A DNA stretch of 64,000 bases from positions 186,001-250,000 of the forward strand of contig NZ_JQMW01000011.1 of NCBI RefSeq assembly GCF_000744935.1, given 5' to 3'. Each line of letters begins with the position of its first letter. The stretch's first letter is position 1. Shown in pieces: positions 34,861-44,002 of this stretch. This stretch comes from Clostridium sp. KNHs214 (GTDB lineage Bacteria > Bacillota > Clostridia > Clostridiales > Clostridiaceae). The notes under the pieces were generated by a model, which made no database searches, had not been told where the DNA came from, and was given only the letters and a program-made list of their open reading frames with translations. The position numbers and the translations under genes were made by a program.

Positions 34861-35826
34861 ATGAAAAAATTTAAATTAAGTGCTAGTATTACTTTTTTGA
34901 TTTTAATTTGTTTTAGCATGACTGTACTAGCAGGAGTTCCTAATGGCATGGAAGTTATGTCCAGTAGAACTCAAGGAGAAAAACTAGTTCTAGAGGCTAG
35001 ATATATGTTCGGTGGCACCGCAGAGATAAAAGATGTAGATGCCAATAACTATATGGATATTATCATAAAGGATGGAAACTACCTACTTGGTGAAGTAATG
35101 GAAAGCAAAGGTTACTTCAAATATGTTAGGGAACATGGAGAATTTATTCAGTTATCTACTCTAAATATAGCGGGAATCTCTCTTTCCAATGTAAATATAT
35201 TTGATGCAAACTGCAATAGAGATATTTGCAACGCCTTTATAAAATTAGCCAACAAAAAACACCTTAATGAAGTTACCTTAAACTCTTTAAAAGGTAAATT
35301 TTTTAGAGGAAGCCTTAATGGTCTTACTTATACCATCAGCTTTAAAGAAGATGACATTGCCACAACACCAATTGACATATTAAGAAAAACCATTAAATAT
35401 GCCCAAACATTAAATTCAAAAGATTACTCATCAGAAGCCTATAAAGGCATTGAAAACGCTATCGTTGAAGGGGAAGCTGTAGCCAATAAAATAAACTCAT
35501 CAGCAAATGATATAGAAAAAGCAATACACAATATTTGGGATGCCATAGAAAAAGCAAACTCATCTAAAGATAAAACTGAAGAATTAAAATCTATCTTATC
35601 AAAATTACCAGAAACAGAAGAAGCCGCAAGCAAAATGATTAGAAGCCAATTGCAACCTTTACTAGAAAACTATGAAACAAAAGTGAAGGAATCAGCAGTA
35701 CCAACCAAAGAAATAAGAGAATTACCTAATTATAGTAGATTGGCAATCGCCAAGAGAAGAATGGCAGACATTGCTCATGGTAAAAAAGTCTATACAGGTA
35801 AAGTACATTTTACTTTACTTGTGTAG
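34861..35826 (+). CDS. secreted protein with FIVAR-like helical domain
   Basis: A 321-residue protein with a signal peptide (MKKFKLSASITFLILICFSM, cleavage near ALAG). An unrecognised domain covers residues ~28-165 and a FIVAR-like helical module covers ~170-238 (LRKTIKYAQTLNSKDYSSEA). FIVAR repeats occur in surface and extracellular-matrix-binding proteins. AAGAAGGAGAAAC precedes the ATG. No sorting signal or transmembrane tail is seen. The last ~10 codons run into the downstream terminator hairpin, and the TAG stop is in the hairpin's right arm, so the natural C-terminus may have been lost. Confidence 0.75.
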   Translation: MKKFKLSASITFLILICFSMTVLAGVPNGMEVMSSRTQGEKLVLEARYMFGGTAEIKDVDANNYMDIIIKDGNYLLGEVMESKGYFKYVREHGEFIQLSTLNIAGISLSNVNIFDANCNRDICNAFIKLANKKHLNEVTLNSLKGKFFRGSLNGLTYTISFKEDDIATTPIDILRKTIKYAQTLNSKDYSSEAYKGIENAIVEGEAVANKINSSANDIEKAIHNIWDAIEKANSSKDKTEELKSILSKLPETEEAASKMIRSQLQPLLENYETKVKESAVPTKEIRELPNYSRLAIAKRRMADIAHGKKVYTGKVHFTLLV

Positions 35827-35834
35827 ACTTTTGT
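35782..35834 (+). terminator. terminator hairpin overlapping the end of the FIVAR-like gene
   Basis: AAAAAAGTCTA-ACAGGTAAAGTA pairs with TACTTTACTTGTGTAGACTTTTG. The inner TAAAGTA/TACTTTA is as in the GGCCACATAG family, but the outer arm differs. The gene's stop codon is inside it. Confidence 0.7.
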
Positions 35835-36140
35835 TTGTTACATTTCTATCCAGATAGCAAATATCTATATTTGTTTTTTCTTAAAATTAAAATAATTTCA
35901 TCTATATATTAGTTACCTATAAAGAAATATTCTTTTTCTTCGAAATATTTATTATACATTATTGCAATATATGCATAATATCCTGTTAATTTTCGGAAAA
36001 TTCCAATAATTAAGTTTCTACTTATTATTAACATTTAATTAAATAATGATCTTTTTTAATTATTGCATACTATTAGTAAATGATATACTTTTAATTCATT
36101 TACGTTATTAGTAAATTATATAAAAGAAGAGGGGATTAAG
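35835..36140 (+). promoter_or_regulatory. intergenic region upstream of the MCP gene
   Basis: About 305 bp of AT-rich DNA. It contains ATTAGTAAAT twice (near 36069 and 36106), 37 bp apart. A motility-type promoter may be present, but I cannot identify one confidently. No gene is seen. Confidence 0.3.
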
Positions 36141-37841
36141 TTGCAAAAAAAATTCAAAAATCTTAAAATTTCAAACATCATAATTCTTTTAGCTTCTATA
36201 GCTACAATTTTCAGTTTATGCATTGGCCTTTTAGGAACCAAAGCTGCATCTAAAATTAATGACAATGTAACAACTATGTATGACGATGCACTATTACCAA
36301 TTTCAAATGTATCAAAAATGAGAGAGAATTTTTTATACATAAGATTACACAGCGCCAATGCATTTGCAAATTATAATGAAAAATATTCACAACTTATAGA
36401 CAAGTGTGATAAAGAAGTAATGAAAGAATATAAAGCATATACTTCTACACCATCAGATGAAACCGAAACAAAATATTTAAAAATATTTGAGGACAACTAT
36501 AAAATTTATCTAGATACATCAAAACAATTCCTCATAAATGCTAAAGAAGGTAAACCTATCCCAAAAGAAGAAGACGAAAAATTAACGGTACTAGGAAATA
36601 AAATTGAAAAAGCTTTAGATGATTTACGTATATATGACACAGAATGGTCTGAAAGAGATAAAATAGAAAGTAATAAAGTATATAGTACAAACAGAACTAC
36701 TCTAATTATAAGTTTAATATTATGTATTTCTATTTTTACCATATTGTCTGTGCTAACTGTAAGAGTTTTGAAAAGCTATTTAAAAGAAATAGATGACATT
36801 TTAAAAGAAATGTCCTATGGAAATTTAGATATAGAAATTAAATCTACAGGTAAAAATGAATTTGAACAAATGAAAAAATATATACAAAACACTGTAAATG
36901 GCTTTTCAAATATAATACGAGAAATAAAGGAAAAAAGTCAATTAATAAACACATCTTCTGAAAATTTAAGCGCTATTTCAGAGGAAATGGCATCCTCCTC
37001 CGAAAATGTATCCACTGCTATAAATGATGTAGCAAAAGGAACTGGAGAGCAGGCTGAAAGCTTAGTTGATATAAGCACTATATTAAATGATTTTGGACAT
37101 GCTATTAAAGAAATGACTAATAACTTAAATAATTTAAATTCTATTTCTAATGAAATAGAATCCACTGCAAGCGTAAGCAGTGACAAAATGAAAAACTTAT
37201 ATACATCTTTTGAATTTGTTGGAGAATCCTTTAGAAAATTTATATTTAAAATTGATGGTTTAGGAAATGAAATAACTAAAATTGATGAGATAACTTTACT
37301 CATAAATGCTATAGCTGAACAAACCAATTTATTAGCTTTAAATGCTGCTATAGAAGCTGCTCGTGCTGGGGAATCTGGAAGAGGATTTGCAGTAGTTGCA
37401 GATGAAATACGAAAACTTGCTGAACAAAGTAAGGAATCAGCTAATAATATAAGCAATCTCATAAGTCAAATATCAAAAGAAACTGAAAATATAATACATG
37501 ATACCAATGATATAGATGAAAAGCTAAAAGATTCTTCTGAAGTAATAAATGACTCTCTCCTTTCCTTTAGAGACATTATTACCTCAATAGACAATGTAAT
37601 TCCTAAAATAAATCACTTAAATAATTCTGCAATGACTATAGATAAAGAAAAAGATAATATATTTGATAAAGTAGAGGAAGCATCTTCTGTATCAGAAGAA
37701 GTATCTGCATCTTCCGAAGAAATTGCAGCCTCTTCTGAAGAAATGAACTCCTCTTCTCAAGAGGTTGCTAGAACTGCAAATGATTTAAGTGGTTTAACTT
37801 TAGAGCTTCAGGATAAAATAAACAAATTTAAAATAAAATAA
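36141..37841 (+). CDS. methyl-accepting chemotaxis protein
   Basis: A 566-residue chemoreceptor: transmembrane segment ~12-32, four-helix-bundle (4HB_MCP-type) extracellular sensor ~33-187, second membrane segment ~188-212, HAMP ~213-265, and an MCP signalling domain ending at the C-terminus. The tip has the signature [20 protein letters not shown] with [15 protein letters not shown]. It should send signals through CheW/CheV to CheA. It starts with TTG at 36141, preceded by AGAGGGGATTAAG. The ligand is unknown. Confidence 0.95.
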   Translation: MQKKFKNLKISNIIILLASIATIFSLCIGLLGTKAASKINDNVTTMYDDALLPISNVSKMRENFLYIRLHSANAFANYNEKYSQLIDKCDKEVMKEYKAYTSTPSDETETKYLKIFEDNYKIYLDTSKQFLINAKEGKPIPKEEDEKLTVLGNKIEKALDDLRIYDTEWSERDKIESNKVYSTNRTTLIISLILCISIFTILSVLTVRVLKSYLKEIDDILKEMSYGNLDIEIKSTGKNEFEQMKKYIQNTVNGFSNIIREIKEKSQLINTSSENLSAISEEMASSSENVSTAINDVAKGTGEQAESLVDISTILNDFGHAIKEMTNNLNNLNSISNEIESTASVSSDKMKNLYTSFEFVGESFRKFIFKIDGLGNEITKIDEITLLINAIAEQTNLLALNAAIEAARAGESGRGFAVVADEIRKLAEQSKESANNISNLISQISKETENIIHDTNDIDEKLKDSSEVINDSLLSFRDIITSIDNVIPKINHLNNSAMTIDKEKDNIFDKVEEASSVSEEVSASSEEIAASSEEMNSSSQEVARTANDLSGLTLELQDKINKFKIK

Positions 37842-37856
37842 AATCAAAAAAATAAA

Positions 37857-37904
37857 AAAGGCCACAGATTGAAGTATAGTTTACTTTAATCTGTGGTCTT
37901 GTAT
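37857..37904. terminator. GGCCACATAG-family hairpin after the MCP gene
   Basis: AAAAAGGCCACAGATTGAAGTA pairs with TACTTTAATCTGTGGTCTT. It lies 15 bp after the MCP stop. Confidence 0.78.
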
Positions 37905-38095
37905 TCTTGTGTTCTATTATATTATTAATAAACTTTACAACAATATAATCCTACAAAAAAGATAATTGCCCCTTTCCATATGACTCCATATTTCTTTCAA
38001 TAATATCCTCCTCTCCAGTTAATTCTCTATGCTTAACTTAATATGAACATAAATAAAACCACTGTACTTATATATGCTATCCTCTACACATGAAT

Positions 38096-38587
38096 TCAAT
38101 GGATTGTATAAATATAAAAAAGGCCACATGAATTGAAGTATGTTCTACTTTCATATTGATTATTAGACTTATCTTTATTTTGAATCATGCTTTCAGAAGT
38201 TGTAGAATATTTGTTATAAAAATATAAGTATGCTCCACTAAAAACAGCTATACAAGCTATAATTATTAAAAATATTATTATAACATTCTTTTTTCTCTCC
38301 CCAGATCTAGTATTTTCTTCCTCAAAATCATCATCATTTTTATCTGAAGGTATAACCTTTTTTTCCTCTTGATAGTCATCTCTTTCATTTGAAGTAACAT
38401 TAGCTTGCGGCACTTTTACATGCGTTATATCCTCTACCTGAGTTACATTCTCTGATTTTCTTATAAAATCATCTTTGTTATTCTCCATTAGTATATTACG
38501 TATCTCACTCAAACTCTGCCCACACTTTTCACAAAATTTGCATTCATTTTCATTTTCACTCCCACATCTAGGACAAAACACCTTCAT
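38096..38587 (-). pseudogene. truncated duplicate of the zinc-ribbon/YARHG protein
   Basis: This 163-residue ORF matches the zinc-ribbon protein at 30517-31362 from CPRCGSENENECKFCEKCG through the membrane segment and into the spacer (SESMIQNKDKSNNQYES). It then runs into a broken GGCCACATAG hairpin and ends YFNSCGLFYIYTIH. The whole YARHG domain is missing, so the C-terminus is intergenic-repeat sequence. AAAAGGGAGTGGT precedes the ATG, so a truncated membrane protein may still be made. Confidence 0.72.
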
Positions 38588-38624
38588 ACCACTCCCTTTT
38601 ATTTAATACTCTGCTGACCCTTTA

Positions 38625-38781
38625 GGCACATTCAAATAAATAACAAGTCAGTATGCTAGTCTATTTTGCGTCATACTGCGTCAGCAGCACCCACCAATAG
38701 TTCTACTAGCGGCGGAACCTGCTTCCTTGTCTGACACAAAATATACCAGCATCTTTGACTTGTTATTTATTTTCATGTACC
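38625..38781 (-). repeat. palindromic MITE-like element, copy 4 (inverted)
   Basis: The plus strand reads GGCACATTCAAATAAATAAC to TTATTTATTTTCATGTACC, the reverse of the copies at 9271 and 16326. Its right half contains CGGCGGAACCTGCTTCCTTG, the complement of their cores. The arms are complete. Confidence 0.87.
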
Positions 38782-38830
38782 TTATGTATATTTTCATCAA
38801 TTAATATTATGCTATATTTTATTAAAAAAA

Positions 38831-39058
38831 TTAGTAATTTCTTTTTTCTAATTCATCATCTACACCAAAACTTTCTTGCTTGGCATTATTAATATTTACA
38901 TTAATCAAAGTATAGTTTATTTTATCTATGTATCTCTGCGTTTTTATTACATAATTAGCAAAATTTTTATTAAAAAGTGTTGCCACCCTACACTTTTTGT
39001 AGTATGCAATTACTTTCTGAAGCTTTATTTCATTGATTTTTATAATTGAAGTTAAATT
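38831..39058 (-). pseudogene. gene fragment of unknown origin
   Basis: One minus-strand frame is open for about 75 codons and ends GVDDELEKRNY-stop. Its composition looks coding (YYKKCRVATLFNKNFANYV), unlike other intergenic DNA here. No ATG, GTG or TTG with a ribosome binding site is present, and the frame is closed at the 5' end by a stop. It is probably the 3' remnant of a lost gene. Confidence 0.4.
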
Positions 39059-39169
39059 TTATTTACTATTTTAATTGGGAATAGTTCCATAATTATCTAT
39101 AGAATATTTATATTAGACAAATTTATACAAAATACTTAAACTATAATTGTATCCATGTGAAAAATATTT

Positions 39170-39204
39170 ATAAACAAGTATATTATTGTATATACTTGTT
39201 ATAA
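39170..39204 (+). promoter_or_regulatory. inverted repeat upstream of the amino-acid ABC binding protein
   Basis: AACAAGTATAT and ATATACTTGTT form a near-perfect inverted repeat with a 5-base loop just before the AAGGAGG site. It could be a repressor operator; it lacks a U-tract, so it is not a terminator on the plus strand. Confidence 0.4.
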
Positions 39205-39234
39205 ATTCAAATTAAATCTTTAAGGAGGAAAATA

Positions 39235-40047
39235 ATGAAGAAAATAATTACTTTATTATTAAGTGTTATGCTAGTACTTCCTTTAGCTGCTTGTGGCAAA
39301 GCAAAAGATACTAAAACAGCAGCAAGTGGAAAAGAAGCTAAAGAACAAAAGACTATTACTGTAGGTACTTCAGGAGAATATTATCCTTGGGCATTTAAGA
39401 AAAATGATAAACTTCAAGGTTATGAAATTGACGTATGGAGTGAAATTGCAAAAAGAAATAATTATAAGATTGAGTACAAAACTTCAAAATTTAGTGGTTT
39501 AATAGGAATGCTTGATGCAGGTAAAATCGACACAATAGCACATCAAATGTCAATTACTAAAGAAAGATTAGAAAAGTACAATTTTACTGAACCTTATGCA
39601 TACAGCTACTATGATTTTGCTGTTAAAAATGATAGTTCTATAAAATCCTTTGAAGACTTAAAAGGTAAAAAGGTAGCTTGCTGGTTAGGTGGAAATGGAG
39701 AAAAAACTTTAAGAGATGTTAATAAAGAAAAAAATTTAAATCTTCAAATTGTAACATACGACGGAGCACCTATTGAAAAAGAAGTTGAAATGGGAAGAGT
39801 AGAAGCTGGTTGGCAAGGAGAAGTTAAGACAAAATCAACAATCGAACAAGGAAACCTTCCACTTAGACTTATAGGAGCTAAATTAGCATTTGAAACCAAT
39901 GCTTATCCATTTACTAAGGATGAAAAAAACAAGGAATTAGTTGAATCTATAACTAAAACAATTAAGGAAATGCGTGAAGATGGAACATTGAGTAAACTAT
40001 CACAGAAATGGTTTAAACTAGATACAACCGCCAAACCTAAAAAATAA
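39235..40047 (+). CDS. polar amino-acid ABC transporter substrate-binding lipoprotein
   Basis: A 270-residue protein with a lipoprotein signal (LPLAACGK, lipid cysteine 20) and an SBP_bac_3 fold: TITVGTSGEYYPWAF..GYEIDVWSEIAK near the N-terminus and YNFTEPYAYSYYDFAV in the middle. This family binds polar amino acids; cystine/TcyA-like is the nearest type from pattern, but the substrate is not certain. AAGGAGGAAAAT precedes the ATG. Permease and ATPase genes follow, separated by a palindromic element. Confidence 0.92.
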   Translation: MKKIITLLLSVMLVLPLAACGKAKDTKTAASGKEAKEQKTITVGTSGEYYPWAFKKNDKLQGYEIDVWSEIAKRNNYKIEYKTSKFSGLIGMLDAGKIDTIAHQMSITKERLEKYNFTEPYAYSYYDFAVKNDSSIKSFEDLKGKKVACWLGGNGEKTLRDVNKEKNLNLQIVTYDGAPIEKEVEMGRVEAGWQGEVKTKSTIEQGNLPLRLIGAKLAFETNAYPFTKDEKNKELVESITKTIKEMREDGTLSKLSQKWFKLDTTAKPKK

Positions 40048-40052
40048 AGGAT

Positions 40053-40150
40053 GGGGCTGTCGCACTAAAAATAAATCCTACAATATATTGTGTTAAGTTA
40101 AAACTTGCAAAACAGTATATTGTATGTAAATTTTTTAATGCGGCAGCACC
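40053..40150 (+). repeat. palindromic element between substrate-binding and permease genes
   Basis: GGGGCTGTCGCACTAAAAAT is inverted-complementary to TTTTTTAATGCGGCAGCACC, with about 58 bp between. It could stabilise the mRNA of the highly expressed binding protein, or partly terminate, so more binding protein than permease is made. CAATATATT is shared with the element at 3257. Confidence 0.65.
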
Positions 40151-40197
40151 ATTTTTATACCTAAGGAAATTGTAAATAAATTAGAAGTGGTGATTAT

Positions 40198-40869
40198 ATG
40201 AATACAATATTTGATGTTCAGTATGCTATTAAGCTTATCCCAATAATGCTTAAATATGTTAAGGTTACTTTGCTCTTATCGGGATTATCTATGATATTTG
40301 GTGTCGTACTAGCGGTGATTATATCTTTAGTTTTTAATAAAAAAATCAAGATATTAACCCCCATATTGAAAATCTATGTGTCTTTCTTTAGAGGAACACC
40401 CTTAATAGCACAATTATTTTTGGTATATTTTGGTTTTGTGCAAGTTATGCCTTCCCTTAGAGGTATGAGTTCATTTCAAGCAGCTTTTATTGTTTTAAGT
40501 TTAAATTCTTCGGCTTTCATGTCTGAATCCATAAGAGGAGCTATTTCCTCAATAGATAAAGGCCAGATGGATGCAGCATTATCCATTGGCATGACTTATG
40601 GACAAGCAATGAAAAGAATAATACTTCCTCAGGCAATACGAGTTGCCATACCAGCTTTATCAAATAGCTTTATAAACATAGTTAAAAGTTCATCTTTAGC
40701 TTCTACAATAGGAGTTACCGAAATGATGGCATCTGCGCAAATGGAGGCTACTTCAAGCTACAGATATCTTGAGGCTTTCACAGATATTGCAATAGTTTAT
40801 TGGATATTGATTTTAATAATGTCTTTTATTCAAAGAAAAATTGAACTAAAATTAAATGAATGGTATTAA
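40198..40869 (+). CDS. polar amino-acid ABC transporter permease
   Basis: A 223-residue HisM-type permease with about five membrane segments. The family EAA loop is around [36 protein letters not shown] precedes the ATG. It overlaps none of its neighbours and is followed 13 bp later by the ATPase, forming a binding protein-permease-ATPase operon. Confidence 0.93.
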   Translation: MNTIFDVQYAIKLIPIMLKYVKVTLLLSGLSMIFGVVLAVIISLVFNKKIKILTPILKIYVSFFRGTPLIAQLFLVYFGFVQVMPSLRGMSSFQAAFIVLSLNSSAFMSESIRGAISSIDKGQMDAALSIGMTYGQAMKRIILPQAIRVAIPALSNSFINIVKSSSLASTIGVTEMMASAQMEATSSYRYLEAFTDIAIVYWILILIMSFIQRKIELKLNEWY

Positions 40870-40882
40870 TAAGGTGATAGTT

Positions 40883-41617
40883 ATGATAGATATAGAAAAT
40901 ATACATAAACGTTTTAATGAATTAGAGGTTTTAAAAGGGATTAATCTTCAGGTTAAAAAAGGTGAAGTCATTGCAGTTATAGGACCCTCTGGTACAGGAA
41001 AATCTACTTTACTTCGTTGTATAAATTACCTTGAAAAACCTGATAAGGGTAAAATAACTGTAGATGATCTAGAAATAGATTTTGAAAATTGTACTAAAGA
41101 AGATATATATAAACTTAGACTAAAAACTTCAATGGTATTTCAAAATTATAATCTTTTTAAGAATAAAACTACAATTGAAAACATAATGGAACCTCTTATA
41201 GTTGTGCAAAAGTACAGTAAGGAGGAAGCTTATAAAAAGTCGTTAGAGCTTTTAAAACAAGTAGGCTTAGAGGAAAAAAAAGATAGCTATCCAAGTAAGC
41301 TTTCAGGAGGACAACAGCAAAGAGTAGGTATAGCTAGAGCTATGGCAGCAAATTCAAAGGTAATCTTATTTGACGAACCTACCTCAGCTTTAGATCCACA
41401 GCTAGTAGGGGAAGTTCTAGAGGTTATAAAAAAATTAGCAAAAGAGCATATAACTATGATAGTGGTTACTCATGAAATGAAATTTGCAAGAGAAGTTGCG
41501 GATAAAGTTATTTTTATGGATGAAGGTAAAATTATTGAACAGGGAACACCAGCATATATTTTTAAGGAATGTAAAAACTCAAAGGTTACTAAATTTCTGA
41601 AAAGCTTTAATATATAG
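40883..41617 (+). CDS. polar amino-acid ABC transporter ATPase
   Basis: A 244-residue cytoplasmic ATPase. Walker A is GPSGTGKST near residue 35, the signature is [14 protein letters not shown] near 137, Walker B is [12 protein letters not shown], and the switch histidine is in [21 protein letters not shown] precedes the ATG at 40883; an earlier in-frame ATG overlapping the permease lacks a good site. It completes the amino-acid importer. Confidence 0.94.
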   Translation: MIDIENIHKRFNELEVLKGINLQVKKGEVIAVIGPSGTGKSTLLRCINYLEKPDKGKITVDDLEIDFENCTKEDIYKLRLKTSMVFQNYNLFKNKTTIENIMEPLIVVQKYSKEEAYKKSLELLKQVGLEEKKDSYPSKLSGGQQQRVGIARAMAANSKVILFDEPTSALDPQLVGEVLEVIKKLAKEHITMIVVTHEMKFAREVADKVIFMDEGKIIEQGTPAYIFKECKNSKVTKFLKSFNI

Positions 41618-41659
41618 GTGACAAAAGTTTTAGAGTAGGCGATTTATTAAATAATCATA

Positions 41660-41713
41660 AAAAAAGACCACATAGAGTAAAATATAGTTTACTTTATCTA
41701 TGTGGTCTTGTGT
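41660..41713. terminator. GGCCACATAG-family hairpin between ABC ATPase and DUF1703 gene
   Basis: AAAAAGACCACATAGAGTAAA pairs with TTTATCTATGTGGTCTT. It lies between convergent genes and is followed by TATTATTGGTAAAAATTAC, the sequence that also follows the copies near 49389, 57673 and 58952. Confidence 0.78.
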
Positions 41714-41764
41714 TTTTGTTGTATTATTGGTAAAAATTACTCCATAGGATTTATGCAAAAAAGA

Positions 41765-43459
41765 CTATACTTCTGCAGTATAAATATTCTTTTTACCTAC
41801 CACAATAATAAGAGCTGTCTTTAAGCCATCTTCTCCAAGTTGTTCTTTAACCATTTTGCTTTCTGCATAACCCTTAAGCTGGTTTAATCCCTCTTCTTTT
41901 ACTTTCTCTAGGGTGTTTCTTTCACTTTCCTTTATATATTTTAATTCTATAATCCACTGAAATTTTGTTATATCTTTAAATTGAATTTTTCTCTTAAGCA
42001 TTATATCTACATAGCCTTTGTTGTTTTCCGCTTCACTTTGTATGAAATAAGTGCCATCTACGCCTAAAAGGGTTAAAAACATCATTTTAATGTGCTTTTC
42101 ATCCATTTGCATTAAATCTCTATTGGATAAATCCTCTAGTATTTTACTTATAATTTCCACCAAAGGTTCTATGTTTCCATAAGCTCTCATTTCAGTTATT
42201 GCATCTCTAACATCTTTTATTTGTATATTATATTCTAAGTTCATCCTTTGGAAATACTGTTCCCAATAAATTGTTTTTATCACGTAATTAGGTACTTTAA
42301 GTATAGTACCACTAAGTCCTTGACCCTTTATTGTAAGCATACCTAAATAAAACAATAGGGATTTGAAATTTTCACTTACACTATACATAGTATGAATATT
42401 AAATCTATCCACTAGCATAGTAGAGGTTTCTCCTTTATTCATTATTTCCTCTAAAGCTCCCCTATCATTAAAATTATAAGCCAGCTGATTAACTCTTCCA
42501 TAATCCGTTTTTACATTATTGTCTATCATCTCTTTTGGATAACGATTATACATTAAATAATTATCTAAAAAATACATGGACATATCTGGATTAAAAACTG
42601 ATTTACTATTTTCATTAAATTTATATCCATCATAATAAGTAGTCATATCAGTACATATTTTTTCTCTAAGCTCTGTATCCTTTATATTTACTTCGTCCAT
42701 AATCCATGATAATTCTTCCCTTGTAAATCCCATCATGGCATTAAGATTTTCATCTAATGTATAATTTCTAGTTATATTAAATCCACTAGTTAAATCATCC
42801 AGCATTATAGGACTTACACCAGTCATAAATATTCTATTAAAATTATTCATAGTTGCATCTTTCAAAGCTTTATAAAACACTTTAACAAAACCTTCACCAT
42901 GGAGAATACTTTCATAGGTGTTTTGTTTTCCTCCTGTAATTAGTTCATTGGCAAAATTATCATATTCATCTATTAAAACAAATACGGGCATTTTTATTTT
43001 ATTAGCTAAAATTGATATATATTTAACTGCTACTTCTGCACTTTTCATTTCCTTTGAAATATTTTTATCCTCAAATAGGTATGAATAATTATCTATAAAT
43101 TCTTGTACTGATAAATTAACAATTTTATTAAAACTATTTCTTAACTCTTCTTCCCCATGACCTGCATCAATACCAGCAAAACTAATTTTCCAAATAAGAA
43201 ACTTATTTTTCTCTTCTGTAGGATTTTTTCCTATATATAAATCCCCAAATAACTCCTGAAATTTATCTTTTTTATTTATATCATAATAATTTTCTAACAT
43301 AGATATAAATAAACTCTTTCCAAACCTTCTTGGCCTTATAAAAAACTGATAAGGAGCATATCTATCTAAAATTTCTATATATGAAGTTTTATCTACATAT
43401 AGATAGTTTTTTTCTCTTAAAACCTGAAAATTAGAAATACCATAAGGTATTCTTTTCAT
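41765..43459 (-). CDS. AAA-ATPase-like/PD-(D/E)XK nuclease-like protein (DUF1703 type), copy 1
   Basis: A protein of about 564 residues. The N-terminus has the AAA_ATPase-like family signature (IPYGISNFQ then YVDKTSYIEIL and RPRRFGKSLFISML, with the GKS P-loop). FVLIDEYDNFANEL is the Walker B-like motif. The C-terminal ~110 residues hold a PD-(D/E)XK-like fold ending in FQWIIELKYIKESER. I chose the ATG at 43459 because AGGAG precedes it and the family starts at KRIPYG; a GTG 4 codons earlier is possible. The function of this expanded family is not known. A nearly identical copy is at 49499. Confidence 0.85.
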   Translation of the reverse strand: MKRIPYGISNFQVLREKNYLYVDKTSYIEILDRYAPYQFFIRPRRFGKSLFISMLENYYDINKKDKFQELFGDLYIGKNPTEEKNKFLIWKISFAGIDAGHGEEELRNSFNKIVNLSVQEFIDNYSYLFEDKNISKEMKSAEVAVKYISILANKIKMPVFVLIDEYDNFANELITGGKQNTYESILHGEGFVKVFYKALKDATMNNFNRIFMTGVSPIMLDDLTSGFNITRNYTLDENLNAMMGFTREELSWIMDEVNIKDTELREKICTDMTTYYDGYKFNENSKSVFNPDMSMYFLDNYLMYNRYPKEMIDNNVKTDYGRVNQLAYNFNDRGALEEIMNKGETSTMLVDRFNIHTMYSVSENFKSLLFYLGMLTIKGQGLSGTILKVPNYVIKTIYWEQYFQRMNLEYNIQIKDVRDAITEMRAYGNIEPLVEIISKILEDLSNRDLMQMDEKHIKMMFLTLLGVDGTYFIQSEAENNKGYVDIMLKRKIQFKDITKFQWIIELKYIKESERNTLEKVKEEGLNQLKGYAESKMVKEQLGEDGLKTALIIVVGKKNIYTAEV

Positions 43460-43545
43460 AATTCTACTCACACTCCTAACTTTGTTGTGTTTACTTAAAT
43501 CACCTTTTATGTTTTCACTATATTTTTATTATTTTTATATTATTT

Positions 43546-43747
43546 CTATATTTCTGTATTATTTTTATATGATGTTTTAAATATTGATTCCATGACTATC
43601 TTTGTAGGCACTTGCATTATTCTATCTTTTCTTATTGGTATTACTAATGGTCTTTTACTAGCATCTTTCTTATATATACTCCACCCAATCTTCTAATCTA
43701 CTTTTCATAAGTATTTTCATTGGTACATCTATTTTTGCCACTAAAAC
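43546..43747 (-). pseudogene. remnant of a reverse-transcriptase-like gene, copy 1
   Basis: One minus-strand frame encodes KRPLVIPIRKDRIMQVPTKI then VMESIFK. This resembles the RPLGIP...DRIVQ...K-V-EPIF block at the start of group II-intron-type reverse transcriptases. The preceding segment (VLVAKIDVPMKILMKSRL) is in another frame, so at least one frameshift is present. No start or catalytic YADD is retained. A diverged piece of the same sequence lies beside the second DUF1703 gene. Confidence 0.5.
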
Positions 43748-43901
43748 TTCACTTCTTCATTATTTATATTTTACCATATTGGCACCTTAAATAAACCATA
43801 TACTTTCTCTTTGCATATATAATATTTTTCATTATTGCCACTTCTACAAATTTTACACACATAATTTGTTTTATTTTCTTTATACAAATAGAAATGAAGG
43901 T

Positions 43902-43957
43902 AAAAAGACCACATAGATTAAAGTCTCCTATAGGCTACTTCATCTATGTGGTCTTGT
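43902..43957. terminator. GGCCACATAG-family hairpin downstream of the sugar-type ABC binding protein
   Basis: AAAAAGACCACATAGAT pairs with ATCTATGTGGTCTT, around a longer imperfect middle. It lies 46 bp after the stop of the minus-strand gene at 44003. The rest of 43750-43900 is AT-rich with no gene seen. Confidence 0.78.
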
Positions 43958-44002
43958 ATTTTTATTATATTATTAATAAAAATTGAACGAACGGGGTACT
44001 TC

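Noticed and set aside
36938-37462. 174-residue antisense ORF inside the MCP gene
   Set aside because: It is the reverse frame of the conserved signalling domain, has no ribosome binding site, and the MCP frame is certain.
41618-41650. Full HTH-gene fragment beside DUF1703 copy 1
   Set aside because: Only about 15 bp resemble the tail of the HTH gene, too little to annotate by itself. It is mentioned in the cassette finding.
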